6,761 nucleotides of DNA from positions 1-6,761 of the forward strand of contig CAZCSY010000080.1 in NCBI GenBank assembly GCA_964501505.1. Direction: 5' to 3'. The stretch is from CAZCSY01 sp964501505 (GTDB lineage: Bacteria; Omnitrophota; Gorgyraeia; Velamenicoccales; Velamenicoccaceae). The position numbers and the translations under genes were made by a program. Under the pieces are notes generated by a model. The model did no database searches. It saw only the letters and a program-made list of their open reading frames with translations, and was not told the DNA's origin. Below, one piece after another: positions 4,780 to 6,761 of the stretch (position 1 is the stretch's first letter; the number at the start of each line of letters is the position of its first letter).

Positions 4780-5970
4780 ATGAAGACTTTATACTTTGAC
4801 CTTATCGGAGGGATCAGCGGGGACATGACGGTGGCGGCCCTCGTGGATCTGGGTCTGCCGCAGGTCCTGTTGCGTCGGACGATCGGCAGCCTGAAGATGA
4901 AGGGTGTCGAGGTGAAGGTGCGCACGGTGCAACGCGGCCACGTGCGGGCGCGCCACTTCGGCGTGGCCGGGAAGACATCTATTCCGCCAAGACGGGAACC
5001 TCGGGCTTTGGCCCGGGAGGGGCTCCATTCTTATACGCAGATCGTGCGCACGATCAAACGGGCGCCCCTGTCCAGGAGCGTCCAGGATCGGGCGCTCAAG
5101 ATTTACGGTGTCCTTCGGGACGCCGAGGCGAGGGCCCACGGCCACCGCCACGGGGACTTGTGCTTTGACCAGCTCGGCGACGTGGATTCGGTCGTTGACA
5201 TCGTGGCGGCTTCGCTGGGACTGGATTATTTCGGTTGTGGCCAGATCCTATACGGGGCGATCCCCCTGTGTCAGCATTTCGGTCCGGCCACCGGTGTCCT
5301 CCTGGAGGGCAAGAACGTCGTCTTTTTGCCGTTCCTCTTTGAAAACGTGACGCCGACCGGCATGGCCATCCTCGCCGCCCTGGGTCGTCAGATCGAGGCG
5401 CCGGTGTCGGCGTCCTATGTATGGGGCCGCTGCGGTTACGGCGCAGGCTCCATGGATCCGCCGGGCACCACGAACGTCCTGCGCATCGCAACGCTCGAAG
5501 AGCGCCCGGCGTGGGAGCACGACCGCATCTGGGTCCTCGAGGCGAATATCGACGACATGAACCCTCAGTTTTTCGAGGACGTCTATGAGCGGCTCTTCAA
5601 GGCCGGGGCGCTGGACGTCGCGGTCTCGAGTCTCGTGATGAAAAAGTCGCGGCCGGGATTTTTGTTGACGGTGTTGTCAAGGAGCGCGCATTTCGATAAG
5701 ATAACACGGATCATCCTGCAACGCACGACCACGACCGGGCTTCGGTGTACCCGGGCGCATCGCCTGAAGTGGCCCCGTCAGGAGAGGTCCCTGACGTGGC
5801 AGGGGCGCCGCGTGCGGTGCAAGGTCTGCGCGCTTGCCGGGGTCGGCAGGAAGGTGGTGCCGGAGTACGACGATTGCCGCGCGGCGGCTCGGGCAACCGG
5901 CCGGTCGGTCCAAGAGGTCTACGAAAGCATTCGACAAAAAGCGGAGTCACGATGGCGCTCTCTGGATTAG
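4780..5970 (+). CDS. larC: Nickel insertion protein LarC (pyridinium-3,5-bisthiocarboxylic acid mononucleotide nickel chelatase)
   Basis: LarC performs the last step of nickel-pincer nucleotide synthesis, a CTP-dependent cyclometallation that places nickel in the dithiolated pyridinium nucleotide. The protein has 396 residues in one frame. The N-terminal domain has FDLIGGISGDMTVAALVDLG (6-25), GVLRDAEARAHG (110-121) and DVDSVVDIVAASLGLD (134-149), then ENVTPTGMAILAALG (188-202), CGYGAGSMDPPGTTNVLR (218-235), and the C-terminal nickel/CTP domain with VLEANIDDMNP (252-262), VMKKSRPGFLLTVL (286-299), TTTTGLR (316-322) and KVVPEYDDC (358-366). Two N-domain motifs look altered: the usual HFHEVG reads CFDQLG (128-133), and the usual HGxxPVPAPAT stretch is reduced to QHFGPAT (165-171). 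An in-frame TAA at 4774-4776 blocks any longer start; the ribosome site is weak. The end overlaps acsC by 19 bases. The C-terminal half looks intact. The altered N-domain may mean a variant activity, so the exact reaction is less certain than the family. Confidence 0.92.
   Translation: MKTLYFDLIGGISGDMTVAALVDLGLPQVLLRRTIGSLKMKGVEVKVRTVQRGHVRARHFGVAGKTSIPPRREPRALAREGLHSYTQIVRTIKRAPLSRSVQDRALKIYGVLRDAEARAHGHRHGDLCFDQLGDVDSVVDIVAASLGLDYFGCGQILYGAIPLCQHFGPATGVLLEGKNVVFLPFLFENVTPTGMAILAALGRQIEAPVSASYVWGRCGYGAGSMDPPGTTNVLRIATLEERPAWEHDRIWVLEANIDDMNPQFFEDVYERLFKAGALDVAVSSLVMKKSRPGFLLTVLSRSAHFDKITRIILQRTTTTGLRCTRAHRLKWPRQERSLTWQGRRVRCKVCALAGVGRKVVPEYDDCRAAARATGRSVQEVYESIRQKAESRWRSLD
5943..5946 (+). 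promoter_or_regulatory. Ribosome binding site of acsC
   Basis: GGAG lies five bases before the ATG at 5952, inside the last codons of larC. It supports that start, after which the family N-terminus (MALSGLEIYKLLP) begins directly, and it suggests translational coupling with larC. Confidence 0.6.
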
Positions 5971-6761
5971 AGATCTATAAATTGTTGCCGCGGACCAACT
6001 GCAAGAAGTGCGGTTTTCAGACATGTCTGGCGTTTGCCATGCAGTTGGCCAAGAAGGCCGTCAGCCTCGAGAAGTGCCCCTTCGTGGCCGAGGACGTGAG
6101 GGCAAAGCTGGAAGAGGCGTCGCTGCCGGCGATCCGCTGCGTTGAGTTCGGTTCGGGGGACGCACGTCTTGCGGTCGGACACGAAACAGTGCTCTTTCGC
6201 CACGAAGAGAAGTTTTTTCACCCGACGGTCCTGGGGGTTATCCTCGAAGACGATCTGGGCAAAGAGGCTCTCGAGGGATCCCTGGCGGCCGTCAACCGCC
6301 TGCGGTTCGAGCGCGTCGGTCAGGTCATCGCTGTGGACGCGGTCGCGTTGCGGCAGAAGACCGGCAGCGCCGAAAAGTTCGCGGCCTTCGTGAAGGCCGT
6401 CCGGGGAAAGACGGATCGCGCCCTGATCCTGATGCCGCGGTCTCTGGAAGCATTGAAACAGGCGCTGGCGCACGTCAAGGCGGATAAGCCGCTCGTCTCG
6501 GTCACGGACCCGTCTCTGATAGACGCGGTGGCGGCCGCGTGCAAGGAGGCCGAGGTGCCGCTGGCCTTCCGCGATAAGGATCTCGATGCGTTCAGCGCCC
6601 GGACCAGGGCGCTCAACGGCCAGGGCCTCAAGGATATCGTCCTTGACCTGCCCGAGGGCGGGGTGGGTAAGCGGTTGTGGCAGTTGACGCAGATCAGACG
6701 CCTGGCTATCAAGAAGGCCGAGAGGAGCCTCGGATTTCCGACGATGGCCGTGATCGAGGAC
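5952..6761 (+). CDS. acsC: Acetyl-CoA decarbonylase/synthase gamma subunit (corrinoid iron-sulfur protein large subunit), 3' partial
   Basis: AcsC (CdhE in archaea) is the large subunit of the corrinoid iron-sulfur protein. It takes a methyl group from methyltetrahydrofolate or methyltetrahydropterin and passes it to acetyl-CoA synthase in the Wood-Ljungdahl pathway. The gene runs off the right edge after 270 codons of an open frame with no stop; full-length homologues are about 440-460 residues. The N-terminus MALSGLEIYKLLPRTNCKKC leads into the [4Fe-4S] domain, with cysteines 17, 20, 25 and 42 in the spacing C-x2-C-x4-C-x16-C. The TIM-barrel part follows, with GHETVLFRHEEKFFHP (75-90), ERVGQVIAVDAVALRQ (118-133) and LKDIVLDLPEGG (225-236), then TQIRRLAIKKAERSLGFPT (246-264). 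The corrin-binding C-terminal domain lies beyond the window. It overlaps larC by 19 bases and has its own ribosome site. acsD, acsB and the CO dehydrogenase gene would be expected further right. Recognition is secure for the family; whether the pathway runs toward acetate or toward oxidation cannot be told. Confidence 0.93.
   Translation, partial: MALSGLEIYKLLPRTNCKKCGFQTCLAFAMQLAKKAVSLEKCPFVAEDVRAKLEEASLPAIRCVEFGSGDARLAVGHETVLFRHEEKFFHPTVLGVILEDDLGKEALEGSLAAVNRLRFERVGQVIAVDAVALRQKTGSAEKFAAFVKAVRGKTDRALILMPRSLEALKQALAHVKADKPLVSVTDPSLIDAVAAACKEAEVPLAFRDKDLDAFSARTRALNGQGLKDIVLDLPEGGVGKRLWQLTQIRRLAIKKAERSLGFPTMAVIED

Noticed and set aside
5674..5702. TTGTCA, 17 bases, TAAGAT as a promoter for acsC inside larC
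   Set aside because: The -10 matches only four of six positions and the surrounding bases are less AT-rich than the 2930-2964 site. It is too weak to annotate, though it is about 250 bases before acsC.

Overview
The window is a GC-rich, densely packed stretch in which every supportable gene lies on the + strand. It holds nine protein-coding genes. The first is cut by the left edge and the last by the right edge. Gaps are at most about 40 bases and several genes overlap. I see no tRNA, rRNA, insertion sequence, CRISPR array or convincing rho-independent terminator. The gene set (carboxy-terminal S41 protease with divergent polysaccharide deacetylase, bacterial TsaD, bactofilin) points to a bacterium with a Gram-negative-type envelope. 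The corrinoid iron-sulfur subunit of CO dehydrogenase/acetyl-CoA synthase suggests an anaerobe with a Wood-Ljungdahl branch. An uncultured lineage such as Candidatus Omnitrophota would fit, but that assignment is a low-confidence impression.

Layout. Positions 1-938 encode the PDZ and catalytic part of a CtpA-type periplasmic protease. Positions 946-1824 encode a membrane-anchored YibQ-like divergent polysaccharide deacetylase, and 1821-2792 encode TsaD for tRNA t6A synthesis. Positions 2786-3256 encode a small MgtC/SapB-type membrane protein. Positions 3225-3734 encode a bactofilin whose C-terminus carries an excisionase/MerR-like helix-turn-helix, and 3758-4057 encode a second such helix-turn-helix ending in a single C-terminal membrane segment. 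Positions 4054-4740 and 4780-5970 encode LarB and LarC, of the nickel-pincer nucleotide cofactor pathway. Positions 5952-6761 encode the N-terminal 270 residues of AcsC/CdhE.

How the genes work together. The left part is an envelope and housekeeping block: a protease, a polysaccharide deacetylase and a tRNA modifier. The centre is a probable scaffold module, in which a polymer-forming protein fused to a DNA-binding fold sits beside a membrane-anchored protein with the same fold. This is the most unusual part of the window and could link a bactofilin filament, DNA and the inner membrane. The right part joins two steps of nickel cofactor synthesis to a subunit of a nickel-dependent C1 enzyme complex. 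A sigma70-like promoter (TTGACA, 17-base spacer, TATATA) lies inside the MgtC-like gene, in the only strongly AT-rich patch I noticed, and could drive the genes from the bactofilin onward. All functional statements rest on motif recognition by eye; no database search was run.
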